A DNA stretch of 64,000 nt from the NCBI RefSeq assembly GCF_013374095.1, contig NZ_AP022672.1, forward strand, positions 1,053,501 to 1,117,500, written 5' to 3'. This document shows, one piece after another, positions 25,724-35,173 of this stretch (within the stretch, counting starts at the first letter, position 1; each line of letters starts with the position of its first letter). A model generated the notes under the pieces. That model saw nothing but the letters and a program-made list of their open reading frames with translations, was not told the origin of the DNA and made no database searches. The stretch is from Sphingomonas sp. HMP6. GTDB taxonomy: Bacteria > Pseudomonadota > Alphaproteobacteria > Sphingomonadales > Sphingomonadaceae. The translations under genes and the position numbers were made by a program.

Positions 25724-26590
25724 TCAGCAGCCGTTCTTTTTCTTCTTCTTGCCAAGACCGCCCAGCGCGCCGCCAAGGGCTGCACCGGTGCGTCCGCCCA
25801 GCGCGCCGCCGACAGCTACGCCGACTTCCGATCCGGTGACACATTCGGCTGCCTGCGCGGCGGCGGGTTGGCTACCAGAAGACGAGGCATCACCTGATGC
25901 GCTATCGGCCGCTGGAGCGCGCCCTACACTCTGGAAGAAGGCTTCTGCTTCGGGCGAAATCGAATCGTCGGGGACCGCCGCGGCATCGCGCCCGTTCTTC
26001 AGCGCAAAAACATAGGTCTTGTTGAAATCGGCAACGCCTGCTCGCCTAGCATCGTCGTAGGTCAGGTTTTCGTAATTCGAGATGCACCAGGTGCCCCAAT
26101 CGCTGAGTTCGCCCGCAGCGCAAGGCTTAGCCCCTTTTGGCCGCGCGATGGGCGCGTTTTTGGTCTCGGTGTAGCAATGGGTGAATTCTTCAGTGGTGCG
26201 CCAGCCGGTCGGGCATCGCATCATGCCATCAGGCTTTTTAATCCTGCCGCCTGTGCCGCGCTCGGCTTCGGCGCTTGGCCCTTTGACATATTTGCGGGTG
26301 GTGCAGACGGCGTTATTCTGATTATCGACCCAATATCCGGGCGCACATTCCGTCCTTGTGTTGGTGCGGACATAGATGGCGGGCGTTGATGATGACCCCG
26401 CCGCAGCGGGCTTGCAGGTTCTGGGCGCACTGTCGGGGAACCAGCCAGACGGACAGCCGCCTGTTGGCATTGAAACGGTGCCGTTATTGCGCCCCTGAGC
26501 GTGTGCCGGAGGCGCGACCGCCAGCGAAGCACCGGCGAATATCATAAGCCCGGCGGCTGCGAGCATGGTCATTGATGAAAGTGAACGCAT
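25724..26590 (-). CDS. Cys-rich secreted protein with repeated CPxGW units (hypothetical)
   Basis: A 288-residue protein with signal peptide (LAAAGLMIFAGASLAVAPPAHA). It has recurrent Cys-rich units: CPSGWFPDSAPRTC, CAPGYWVDNQNNAVC, CPTGWRTTEEFTHC and CAAGELSDWGTWC. A Ser/Ala-rich linker follows, then a Gly-rich C-terminus (VGVAVGGALGGRTGAALGGALG) with KKKKK near the end. The repeats suggest disulfide-bonded modules outside the cytoplasm; the Gly stretch resembles a glycine zipper. AGGGGAAAA precedes the ATG. No function is assigned. It shares its unit with the smaller gene at 26835. Confidence 0.75.
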   Translation of the reverse strand: MRSLSSMTMLAAAGLMIFAGASLAVAPPAHAQGRNNGTVSMPTGGCPSGWFPDSAPRTCKPAAAGSSSTPAIYVRTNTRTECAPGYWVDNQNNAVCTTRKYVKGPSAEAERGTGGRIKKPDGMMRCPTGWRTTEEFTHCYTETKNAPIARPKGAKPCAAGELSDWGTWCISNYENLTYDDARRAGVADFNKTYVFALKNGRDAAAVPDDSISPEAEAFFQSVGRAPAADSASGDASSSGSQPAAAQAAECVTGSEVGVAVGGALGGRTGAALGGALGGLGKKKKKNGC

Positions 26591-26834
26591 CGAATTTTCC
26601 CCTGATTGAAACGTAATCACAGATGGCTCCGGTAGTTCTGGGATCGCGCTGCTTGTCTGATTTGCATCAGAATAAAAATGCAAGGGCGCCGCATCGCGGC
26701 AGCGCCCCCGCAAGTGTTCCACGGGACCGGGTCGCAATTGACCCCGCGGATCTGGATCGAGCGCCGCAACCGGAGTGCAGTGCCCGAACTAGTTGGTAGA
26801 AATCTTGGGCAGCCGACGGCCAGCCCCACGATCA

Positions 26835-27149
26835 CTACTTCTTGGTCGAGCACCACACGCGGTTGACCTCGAAGTAACCGTCCGCGCAGCTGTCCTTTTC
26901 CTTCTTGGAGTATATCTTGGGCGAAGTGCTGCCCATCGGTTCGCACAGCGCGGTGTTGCCATTCGGCGTGCGCCAACCCGACGGGCAGGCCACCGCGCGG
27001 TTCGGCTTTTCGACGATGTCCTGGTTCTGCCCCTGCGCGTTGGCGGGGGCGCTGAGGCCTGCCAGCGCAAGGCTGGCGACCAGTGCGATGTTGGTGAGGC
27101 TGAGTGCGCCGGCGATCAGCAGGCGGCGGCGGCTTTCATTGCGGGTCAT
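26835..27149 (-). CDS. Small Cys-rich secreted protein related to the upstream CPxGW protein (hypothetical)
   Basis: A 104-residue protein with a long signal peptide (RRLLIAGALSLTNIALVASL, ending at ANA). It carries two Cys units, CPSGWRTPNGNTALC and CADGYFEVNRVWC, of the same type as the protein at 25724-26590. It looks like a one-module relative. There is a 244-base gap before it and it is transcribed away from the histidine kinase fragment. Confidence 0.72.
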   Translation of the reverse strand: MTRNESRRRLLIAGALSLTNIALVASLALAGLSAPANAQGQNQDIVEKPNRAVACPSGWRTPNGNTALCEPMGSTSPKIYSKKEKDSCADGYFEVNRVWCSTKK

Positions 27150-27393
27150 CAGTCATTCTCCCTGTTGCGGTTACCCTTGTTGGCAACAGGATTAGGAGGA
27201 TGGGCGGCGGGGCGGCATCCCATGCGCCATGGCTCCCATATCATGGGATGCGACCCAGCCGCCCGACGAATTGTGACAGGCGCGTATCCGCTTATTACTC
27301 CTAATATTGGCCGCTGCCTGATTTGGCCTCTTTTCAGATAAATGGCTTTGCGCCATTGCAGGCCCACAATCGGGGGGCCGTGTCATAAACAAA

Positions 27394-27895
27394 ATGGGTG
27401 GATTTAACTGGGCTCAGCTGGGCAAGCTGCTGGCCGCCGTGTTGCTGGTGCAAGCGATCTACTGGCTGGCTATCGACCGGCCCCTGTTCCATGCGGATCC
27501 GGGCAAGGAACCGGACCTTGTAAACGTGCGCGATGTCGCGGTTGCTCGGCTGGCCGCGCCAAATTTTGCAGAGGCGGCAAACGCACGTTTCGAACCGGTC
27601 GAGCTGCCGTGGACATATTGCTGCGACACGGCCGTGTTTGCGGTTAAAATGACCTTCGTGCTTGATCGCGTGCCGGCAGATGGATTGGGGATTTTCCCCA
27701 ACTTGCAGACTGACAACTTCAAGCTTGCTCTGAATGGATCGCCGATTGTCGTGCGCGGGCGCATGGAGCCGGGCAATCGCAGTTTTCACGGACAGGTCCG
27801 AACCCTGGTGCGGATGCCTTCGGGGTTGCTCAAGCCGGGCGCAAACACACTGACCTTCATAACCTTGCGTGCTGATTCCGAGGCAAGCCGCCCCC
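27394..27895 (+). pseudogene. N-terminal fragment of a sensor histidine kinase, cut by IS21-family insertion
   Basis: The fragment encodes an N-terminal membrane anchor (LGKLLAAVLLVQAIYWLAI) and a periplasmic beta-rich sensor segment (VFAVKMTFVLDRVPADGLG, LALNGSPIVVRG, LLKPGANTLTF). This resembles 7TMR-DISM-type extracellular domains. The frame runs out inside the insertion sequence. Removing the element joins SEASR to TLRDGFPYTD in the same frame, restoring one kinase gene with the fragment at 30467-31875. Confidence 0.8.
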
Positions 27896-28038
27896 TCATT
27901 CCGAAATAATGCCGCCCCCGGATTCCGAGAAATAGTCGCCCCCGGATTCCGAGATGATGTCGCCCCCTTGCGGGGTGGGTCGGACCGGGATCGCCGGCAG
28001 GGTTATCGTCGCTCCTTTGGGTCTGTCCGAAGGAGTGA

Positions 28039-29589
28039 ATGATGCCGGCGGGAAGGGTGAGTATGCGACGTGTCCGCGAGATGATGAGATACCGGTTCGA
28101 ACAGGAGCTGGGATACAAGGCGATATCGCTGCGCGTGGGTGCGGTGCCCTCGACGGTGCGGGCGACCTTGAAGCGTGTCGCGGATGCGGGACTGAGATGG
28201 CCGCTGGACGAGACGCTCGGCGATGCTGCGCTGGAGGCATCACTCTACCGCGATGCGGGCAAGAAGACCGGCCACCGCCGCTGTCCCGAACCCGACTGGG
28301 CGCAAGTTCATCGCGAGCTGAAGCGCAAGCATGTCACGCTGCAGGTGTTGTGGGACGAGTATATCGCCGAGCATCCGACCGGCTATCGCTACAGCCGATT
28401 CTGCGACCTGTATCGCGGCTGGGCGATGAAGCTGCCGGTTACGATGCGTCAGAACCATGCGCCGGGTGACAAGCTGTTCGTCGATTATGCGGGCGACAAG
28501 ATCGCGGTGGTGATCGACCGACTGACGGGCGAAGTGCGTGACGCGCATATCTTCGTGGCGGTGCTGGGGGCGTCCAGCCTGACCTATGCCGAGGGAAGCT
28601 GGACCGAGACGCTGCCCGACTGGCTGGCGGCGCACACGCGCGCGCTCGCAATGTTCGGCGGTGCGCCGGCGCTGTTCGTGCCCGACAATGCGAAGGTCGC
28701 GGTGATCAAGGCTTGTCTTTACGATCCGCAGGTCAACCGCAGCTATGCCGAGATGGCGGCGCATTACTACAGCACGGTGCTGCCGACGCGGCCGCGCCGC
28801 CCGCGCGATAAGGCAAAGGTCGAAGCTGCCGTGCTGATCGTCGAGCGCTGGCTGTTCGGACGCCTTCGGCGTCGGATCTTCTACAGCCTGGCCGAACTGA
28901 ACGCCGCGATCGCCGGGTTGCTTGCCGAGTTGAACGATCGGCGCGTGCTGCGCCGGGTTGGGCAGACGCGTCGTCAGTTGTTCGAAGAGATCGACCGGCC
29001 CGCGCTGAAGCCGCTGCCAGCCGAGCCCTATGTCTACGCCGAATGGCGGCGCAGGCGCGCAGGACTCGATTATCACGTCGAGATCGAGCGGCATTATTAC
29101 TCCGTCCCATACCGCTTCGCACGCGAGCCGATCGAAGCGCGGATCACCGCGGCGACCATCGAGCTGTTCCACAAGGGCGAGCGGATCGCCGCGCACATGC
29201 GCGGCTCGGGCAATGGCCGCCATACCACGATCCCGGAGCATATGCCCTCGTCGCACCGGCGCTTTGCCGACTGGACAGTAGAGCGGATCGCGCGCGATGC
29301 GACCGCGATCGGGCCATGTACGGCATTGCTGTGCGAGAAGATCCTCGTTGAACGGCGCCATCCCGAGCAGGGCTTCCGGGCCTGTATGGGCATCATGCGC
29401 ATGACGCGCAGCTTCGGTGCCAAGCGGATCGAAGCGGCTTGTTCGCGCGCGCTCGATATCGGTGCGCTCACCTACGGCTCGGTCAGATCGATCCTCGACA
29501 AGAACCTCGACCAGATCCCGTCATCGCCTCCGGTTGAGAGCCCGCCGGTCGATCATCCCAACATCCGGGGCTCACGCTATTATCACTGA
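28039..29589 (+). CDS. istA: IS21-family transposase IstA
   Basis: A 516-residue DDE transposase. It has an N-terminal HTH (YKAISLRVGAVPSTVRATLKR), a catalytic core with FVDYAGDK, FVPDNAKVAV and DKAKVEAAV (the D, D and E positions), and a C-terminal domain with YSVPYRF and GRHTTIPEHMPSSHR. The length is normal and the frame intact, so the element may be active. istB follows after 13 bases. Confidence 0.95.
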   Translation: MMPAGRVSMRRVREMMRYRFEQELGYKAISLRVGAVPSTVRATLKRVADAGLRWPLDETLGDAALEASLYRDAGKKTGHRRCPEPDWAQVHRELKRKHVTLQVLWDEYIAEHPTGYRYSRFCDLYRGWAMKLPVTMRQNHAPGDKLFVDYAGDKIAVVIDRLTGEVRDAHIFVAVLGASSLTYAEGSWTETLPDWLAAHTRALAMFGGAPALFVPDNAKVAVIKACLYDPQVNRSYAEMAAHYYSTVLPTRPRRPRDKAKVEAAVLIVERWLFGRLRRRIFYSLAELNAAIAGLLAELNDRRVLRRVGQTRRQLFEEIDRPALKPLPAEPYVYAEWRRRRAGLDYHVEIERHYYSVPYRFAREPIEARITAATIELFHKGERIAAHMRGSGNGRHTTIPEHMPSSHRRFADWTVERIARDATAIGPCTALLCEKILVERRHPEQGFRACMGIMRMTRSFGAKRIEAACSRALDIGALTYGSVRSILDKNLDQIPSSPPVESPPVDHPNIRGSRYYH

Positions 29590-29602
29590 AAGGAACACGA
29601 CG

Positions 29603-30343
29603 ATGCTCGCACATCCGACGCTTGATCGGCTGAACGAAATGGGCCTGGCCGGTATGGCCAGGGCGTTCGACGAACTTGCCACCAATGCCGAAGCGGATCG
29701 GCTTACCCATCCCGAATGGCTGGCACTCCTCCTCGATCGCGAATGGGGCGTCCGTCACGATCGCAAGCTTGCCGCCAGGCTGCGGTTCGCCAAGCTGCGC
29801 CATCAGGCCTCGCCCGAGGACATCGATTATCGCAAACCCCGCGGGCTCGACCGCGCGCTGGTCGTGAAGCTCGTGGTCGGCGACTGGATCGCCGCCCACG
29901 ACAATCTGGTCATCACCGGACCCACCGGGGTCGGTAAGAGCTGGCTTGCCTGCGCGCTTGGTCACAAGGCCTGCCGCGACGATCGCTCGGTGCTCTATCA
30001 GCGCGTCCCCAAGCTGTTCACCAGCCTCGCGCTTGCCCGCGGGGATGGTCGTCACGAACGCTTGCTGCGAAAGCTCGGCGGCGTGCAGCTACTCATCCTC
30101 GACGACTGGGGCCTGGAGCCGCTCGACGCACTCGCGCGCCACGATCTGCTCGAGATCCTCGAAGAACGCTACGGGCGGCGCTCGACGATCGTTACCAGCC
30201 AGCTGCCCATCGCCAGTTGGCATCAGGTGATCGCGGATCCGACCTATGCCGACGCGATCCTCGATCGCCTCGTCCACAACGCCCATCGGCTCGACCTCGA
30301 TGGCGATAGCATGCGGCGTGCGAAAACCAGCCAGATCGCTTGA
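29603..30343 (+). CDS. istB: IS21-family helper ATPase IstB
   Basis: A 246-residue AAA+ ATPase with Walker A ITGPTGVGKSWLACAL, Walker B LLILDDWGLEPL and the IstB signature ILEERYGRRSTIVTSQLP. It assists IstA in target capture and transposition. AAAGGAAC precedes the ATG. Confidence 0.95.
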   Translation: MLAHPTLDRLNEMGLAGMARAFDELATNAEADRLTHPEWLALLLDREWGVRHDRKLAARLRFAKLRHQASPEDIDYRKPRGLDRALVVKLVVGDWIAAHDNLVITGPTGVGKSWLACALGHKACRDDRSVLYQRVPKLFTSLALARGDGRHERLLRKLGGVQLLILDDWGLEPLDALARHDLLEILEERYGRRSTIVTSQLPIASWHQVIADPTYADAILDRLVHNAHRLDLDGDSMRRAKTSQIA

Positions 30344-30466
30344 CGTAAGCACCGAACGAAACAACAACGATCATTGCCGACAAGGCCCCGCTTCCGGGGG
30401 GCGACATCATCTCGGAATCAGGGGGCGCGATCATCTCGGAAACGGGGGGCGACTTCGTCGGAATCA

Positions 30467-31875
30467 GCACCTTGCGCGACGGGTTTCCCTATACCGATGT
30501 GTACGAACCCAAAATCGCCGTTTACGCCGCCCTAGAACAGTATACCGCTCGCCAATTGTTCCTCGCGTCGTCCTTCTACCTTCTCACTGGCGGGTTGCTC
30601 GGCCTGCTCGGCCTGATTGCGACGATTATGATGTTTCGATCGGACGACTGGCGCTTTGCTGCCTGGCTCAGTCTGCTGTGTGCCGGATTTGTGGCCAATG
30701 CGGGCTATTATCTGTGGCTTGATCCGCCGATCGATGGTTGGGGCCGAATGGTAGCGTTCTTTGCGATCTACCAGTTGATCCCGGCTGCGATGCTGTGTTT
30801 CGTCGATAGCTGGACGGGCCGGCCCGTGCCATGGCTGCAACCGATTACGATAGCTGTCTATGTGGCTGCGATGGCGGTAATCGCCTGGCATATCTATCGC
30901 GTGCCCATGCCCGAAGGCTTCGATGTGCCAGCCATGATCTGGGTGTGGTATCTGGGCGCGTCGGCGATGGCGGTGGTTGCGCGGCTCGCCTGGCACTTTG
31001 CCACACAAGCTGAGGATCGCCTGCTGGAAAGTGCCCTGATGACGGTAATTGCGGCAGCATTGCTGATGGATGCCGCTTTGGAATGGTTTCCCGAACTGCA
31101 ATTGCCGGGGGACAATGTCGGAAATTCCGCCGTCTTCTTGTTGCTGGCGATGACAGCGGCGTTCCTCACCCGCAATTTTCGGCTGTTCCAGTCGCAAGGA
31201 GCGTTGAATGCGATGCTTCAAGAGAAGGTCACACGGCGCGAATCCGAACTGGCCGAGGCGGGTTTGCGCGAACAGGCACTGGTGCGCGCGCAGGCCCATG
31301 ACGAGGAACGCCGCCGGATCATGCGCGATCTGCATGATGGCCTCGGCAGCCAGTTGATGACGATGATGCTGACCGCAAGGCTGGGCGAGGCCGATCCGCC
31401 CAAGGTTGCCGAAGGTCTGCAAAGCGTGATCGACGAGATGCGTCTGATGGTGGACTCGATGGATTCGGTGGGCGAATCCCTCGAATCCGCGCTCGCCACT
31501 TTCCGCGCACGCATCCAACCACGGATCGAAGCGGCGGGCTTTGCCTTCCGCTGGCACCAGCCCGCCACGCTGGATGCCCCCGATCTTGGCCCGCGCGATG
31601 TGTTGCAGGTTTTCCGGATCATGCAGGAAGCGGTCACCAACGCGCTCAAACATTCGGGTGGGAGCGAGATCGCGGTCGAGGTAGCGGCTCATACCGATGG
31701 CGCGGTCGCTATCACCATTGCCGATAATGGCTCCGGCGGCGCGGAAGCGGGGGATGCGGGCCGCGGCCTCGCCAATATGCGTGTCCGCGCAAGGGCATTG
31801 GGGGCCGATTATGCGGTGCAATCCGAACCCGGCAAAGGCACGCGCATCACGCTTGGCCTGCTCCAGCCTGCCTGA
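30467..31875 (+). pseudogene. C-terminal fragment of the interrupted sensor histidine kinase (NarL-type)
   Basis: This fragment retains about seven membrane helices, a coiled-coil linker (MLQEKVTRRESELAEAGLRE) and a HisKA_3 phosphoacceptor region RIMRDLHDGLGSQLMTMML. The HATPase domain has QEAVTNALKHSGG and ITIADNGSGGAEAG. The periplasmic sensor part is upstream of the IS21 element. TTG 30472 could start translation of a truncated kinase, perhaps from a promoter in the element, so residual activity is possible. A NarL-type response regulator follows 70 bases later, the normal partner. Confidence 0.8.
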
Positions 31876-31945
31876 TGTCCGCATCCCATGATTTTGCTCC
31901 CGGTATAGGATGTGCGCCTATGCGTGCGGCTGATAGATTTTCGGC

Positions 31946-32605
31946 ATGACGACACCTTCGCCCAGCGCGCCCGTCCGCATCGCAATCATCGAGGATGAGC
32001 CGGCGGTGCGTCGCTATTTCATGCAGATCATGGGAATGGCGGAAGGGTACGATGTGATCGCCATAGCCCCGGACCTTGCAACAGGCCGCAGGCTGATCAC
32101 CCTGGCACCCGATCTGTTCCTGATGGATATCGGCCTGCCCGACGGGAACGGCTATGATCTGGTGCCCGAAATCAAGGCGGGGTGCGCGGCCAAGGTGCTG
32201 ATCATCAGTTCCTTCGGGGACCGCGAAACGGTGGTGAAGGCCCTTTCTGCGGGTGCAGATGGCTACCTGCTCAAGGACAGCACGCCGCAGCAAATCCTTG
32301 ATGGCATCGGGATCACACTGGATGGCGGCGCGCCGGTCAGTCCGGCGGCGGCAGTCTATTTGCTAGATCTGCTGCGCGCTCCTACACCTTCATCGCAAGC
32401 CGAGCCTGCGGGTGATGCAGATGCCCGGCTCACTCAGCGCGAGACCGAATTGCTGCGCGCATTTGCTGAGGGCAAGAGCTACAAGGAAGCCGCACGCGCG
32501 CTGAGTATCTCACCCCACACAGTCGGCACCCACGTCAAGGCGATCTACCGTAAACTTGAAGTCAACTCGCGCAGCGATGCAGTCCGGCAAGCGTTCCGCA
32601 GCTAA
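31946..32605 (+). CDS. LuxR/NarL family response regulator
   Basis: A 219-residue two-domain regulator. The receiver domain has acidic residues in IIEDEPA, phospho-Asp in LFLMDIGLPDGNG, Ser in LIISSFGD and Lys in YLLKDST. The LuxR-type HTH is LTQRETELLRAFAEGKSYKEAARALSISPHT, then VKAIYRKLEV. It is almost certainly the partner of the histidine kinase just upstream, whose gene is split by IS21, so it may now be an orphan or be driven by a truncated kinase. Confidence 0.93.
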   Translation: MTTPSPSAPVRIAIIEDEPAVRRYFMQIMGMAEGYDVIAIAPDLATGRRLITLAPDLFLMDIGLPDGNGYDLVPEIKAGCAAKVLIISSFGDRETVVKALSAGADGYLLKDSTPQQILDGIGITLDGGAPVSPAAAVYLLDLLRAPTPSSQAEPAGDADARLTQRETELLRAFAEGKSYKEAARALSISPHTVGTHVKAIYRKLEVNSRSDAVRQAFRS

Positions 32606-32777
32606 CGGAGAGTACTTTCTTACGCGTCAGTAGTTTCAATGCGGACACGTAAATCCAGGTGTTCGTGATCGGGGCGGTCTCACAACGTTGAGCGTCAGTG
32701 GCAGACCTCGGATCACCGCCGTTCCCATGCCGGCCAGGGTAATATCGGGTCCTCGGCGCCAACGGGGAGCCGATCAC

Positions 32778-33196
32778 TCAAATTTCAGTGTTTTCTGCAA
32801 GGGCCAGCGCGTCCTCCACGTCGATCCCGAGATAACGCACCGTATTCTCGATTTTGCTATGACCGAGAAGTATCTGGACCGAGCGAAGGTTGCCGGTCGC
32901 CCTGTAAATGATCGACGTCTTGGTTTGCCGAAGCGAGTGTGTGCCATATTCGCTTCGCATTAAGCCAACTGCGGCGCGCCATTCATCGACACGCCGAGCA
33001 TACTGGCGGGTGCTGAGATGCCCACGGTGATCGATCCGGCTCGGGAAGACGTAGTCGTCCACAGTGCCACCCCGGCGTTCAAGCCATGCCAGCAGACTGG
33101 CCCGGGCGTCCGGCAACAGTTCGAACTGAACTGGTCGCCTGTTTTCTGCTGCATCACAATTGCGCGCGTTCGGATCTGACCGCCGCTGACGATGTC
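32778..33196 (-). pseudogene. Tyrosine recombinase C-terminal fragment, frameshifted
   Basis: Only the catalytic C-terminus remains: [20 protein letters not shown], then after a one-base deletion near 33130 the next frame gives [55 protein letters not shown]. The H-x-x-R, H and Tyr catalytic positions are present. The N-terminal half is missing and the 5' end abuts an IS remnant, which probably truncated it. Confidence 0.82.
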
Positions 33197-33375
33197 GCCG
33201 ATCTTATCGGCGACCGACACCACAGCCGACCAGCGCGAAGGATAATCGCCCTCGTGATCCAATATCATCCGCGCCGCTCGGGCGCGAAGCCCGGGTGAAA
33301 ACTTGTTCGTTGTCTTGCTCATACAGGCTCCGCATTCTCAGGAGTTGGAGCCTCCGACAATCCCGGTGCGGTTCA
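33197..33375 (-). mobile_element. Remnant of an IS3-type element (end plus start of orfA)
   Basis: On the minus strand the terminal sequence (TGAACCGCACCGGGATTGTC) is followed by an orfA start with GGAG upstream. The coding part is [20 protein letters not shown], then [20 protein letters not shown], typical of the first 42 residues of an IS3-family OrfA. It breaks off into integrase sequence at 33196. This is a different IS from the one at 17462-18700. Confidence 0.68.
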
Positions 33376-33483
33376 AACAAAGATTTTCGCCGGTTTTGCA
33401 AACGAGCAAACAAAACGTTCCGCACCGAGCAACTGCCCGACGACGTCATTCACCCTTTCGCGCTCGTTTACACCGCAGGTGGA

Positions 33484-33891
33484 ATGGCTGAACGACTAAA
33501 TGTGTTACCTCCGAGCGACCGGAAGCCTCCGTCAGTCTGGCGTATCTTCAAGGGATATATGAGCACTCGGCCGAAGTTGCCGACCGCTCGGTCGATCCTG
33601 ACCGAACTGGCCTCCCGTCACGACGTGCTGAACATCAACGAGGTGGATCCGGCCATGGGTAAGGCCGAGCTCGAGAACGCTCCCGCCTTTATCAGGCTCC
33701 TGAAGAACGGAACGCGGGAGCTCTGGGTGACGACCGGGCAGAAGAAGGAAGGTTTCGATTGGGCGACCTTCGAGAAACTCCCTGACTACGGCCATTGGCA
33801 TTGCGGCAAAGACGAAAAGGGCCGCGATGGTGCCAAGAGGGTCATCGGCGGCTGGAAGGATGCCCGTGTCGTGCGATTTCGTCTGCCCTGA
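33484..33891 (+). CDS. Hypothetical protein in the integrase-associated region
   Basis: A 135-residue protein with no recognised domain. The start ATG 33484 is chosen because AGGTGG precedes it. It is rich in charged residues (RPKLPTARSILTELASRHD, DPAMGKAELENAPAFIRLLK) and ends DEKGRDGAKRVIGGWKDARV. No signal peptide or membrane helix is seen. It lies between integrase debris and a complete integrase, so it is probably mobile-island cargo. Confidence 0.6.
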   Translation: MAERLNVLPPSDRKPPSVWRIFKGYMSTRPKLPTARSILTELASRHDVLNINEVDPAMGKAELENAPAFIRLLKNGTRELWVTTGQKKEGFDWATFEKLPDYGHWHCGKDEKGRDGAKRVIGGWKDARVVRFRLP

Positions 33892-33918
33892 TCGACGCCG
33901 CGGCGGCGGGCTATCCCC

Positions 33919-35136
33919 TCATGAGGGCCCGTCGTACGCGCCCAAGTACCGTGCCCAGGCCTCCATCAATTCGCGTCGACGCTCGATTGCGGTCCGGCAC
34001 CGATATGAAGCCTCGACCTTGTTCGGAATGCCATGCGCTAACGCGTGCTCGATCAACTCGCGAGGGAAGTCGGTATCGTCCCCACACCAGTCGCGGAAGG
34101 TCGATCGAAAGCCGTGGGTCGTCAGATCGCCTCGGCCCATCCGGCGCAGCAACATTGCCATCGCCATGTTGGACCGGGCGACGCCCCCCACCGCGAAGAC
34201 CCGCTGATCAGGCGCGGACTCAACCGACCGCAGTCTCCCAAGCAGCTCGACCGCAGCGGCTGATAGGGGAACGCTATGGGCCTTGCCGCCCTTCATTCGC
34301 TGCCCGGGAACGAGCCAGATCGCAGTGTCGAGGTTGATCTCGCCCCAAACCGCCCCGAGCGCTTCGCCAGAGCGTGCGGCGGTGAGGATCACGAATTCGA
34401 GGCAGCGCGCCGCGAGCGCCTCCCGCGCCCGCAGCTGCGCCCAGAACGATGGTGCCTCCTCCCAAGGTAGCGCTGCATGGTGGCCGCGTCGCACGTTTTT
34501 CTGCGATGGCAGCAGGACCGCCAGGTGACCTTTCCAGGCCGCTGGGTTGGCCGAGTCCTGGGATCGCAGACCCTGCGCTTTGGCTGCGTCCAGAACCTTC
34601 TCGATACGGCCGCGCAGGCGCTTGGCCGTTTCCGCCTTAGTCAACCAGATCGGCGAAAGCACCGCCTGCACGTCTGGCGTGTCAATTTCATGGACCGGTT
34701 TTTTCGAAAGCGCGGCAGCGTGGTCGCGTAGGCTCTGCCGCCATTGCTGCCGATGGACCGCGTTCTTCCAGCCATCTTCGACGCTGACGATGTAGGCCTC
34801 GGCGAAGGCGCCGAACGTCACAGGCGCGGGGCTTGCGAGGCCAGCCGACGAGAGGCTTGCACCGCCGTCCTTGTCGGCCGCCAGCCTGAGCGACTGGCCG
34901 TCGGCAAGGCGCTGCCTGATCGACGCCGCACGCTGGCGCGCTGCGGCCAGGGAAACGACCGAAAACAGGCCAAGCGCCAACTCCTCCTGTTTGCCGTTGT
35001 TAGTCGTTCGAAACACCCAGGTGCGCGTTCCGGCGGCGGTGATGCGCAGGTAGAGGCCGCCGCCATCGGCAAGCCGTCCGGGCTTTTTCGTCGTTTCCAC
35101 TTGCCGAGCAGTAAGGCGATGAAGCGAACTGGCCAT
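33919..35136 (-). CDS. P4-type tyrosine integrase (DUF4102 arm-binding domain)
   Basis: A 405-residue integrase. The N-terminal DUF4102 arm-binding domain contains LADGGGLYLRITAAGTRTWV and LALGLFSVVSLAAARQRA; a core-binding domain follows. The catalytic domain has Arg in ILTAARSGEALG, H-x-x-R in LTTHGFRSTFRDW, His in IEHALAHG and Tyr near the end (ASYRCRTAIERRRELMEAW region). ATG 35136 is preferred; GTG 35142 is possible. Such enzymes integrate genomic islands, usually at tRNA genes, but no tRNA lies next to it here. Confidence 0.9.
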   Translation of the reverse strand: MASSLHRLTARQVETTKKPGRLADGGGLYLRITAAGTRTWVFRTTNNGKQEELALGLFSVVSLAAARQRAASIRQRLADGQSLRLAADKDGGASLSSAGLASPAPVTFGAFAEAYIVSVEDGWKNAVHRQQWRQSLRDHAAALSKKPVHEIDTPDVQAVLSPIWLTKAETAKRLRGRIEKVLDAAKAQGLRSQDSANPAAWKGHLAVLLPSQKNVRRGHHAALPWEEAPSFWAQLRAREALAARCLEFVILTAARSGEALGAVWGEINLDTAIWLVPGQRMKGGKAHSVPLSAAAVELLGRLRSVESAPDQRVFAVGGVARSNMAMAMLLRRMGRGDLTTHGFRSTFRDWCGDDTDFPRELIEHALAHGIPNKVEASYRCRTAIERRRELMEAWARYLGAYDGPS

Positions 35137-35173
35137 GTCCACGCCCTACCATTATGTCCACGCTCGTGTCCAC
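35136..35173. repeat. Three direct TGTCCAC repeats upstream of the integrase
   Basis: TGTCCAC occurs at 35136, 35155 and 35167, overlapping and just upstream of the integrase start. Short direct repeats in this position are often arm-type integrase binding sites or part of an attachment site. The assignment is positional only. Confidence 0.4.

Larger units (their letters stand above)
27896..30466 (+). mobile_element. IS21-family insertion sequence (istAB) inside a histidine kinase gene
   Basis: About 2.57 kb carrying istA and istB. Each end has three tandem copies of a unit of the form ATTCCGAGATGATGTCGCCCCC, inverted relative to the other end; multiple terminal repeats are typical of IS21 elements. 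Boundaries are uncertain by several bases: flanks read GCCCCC on the left and GCACC on the right, perhaps a 5-base target duplication with one mismatch. It splits a sensor kinase gene. Confidence 0.9.
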
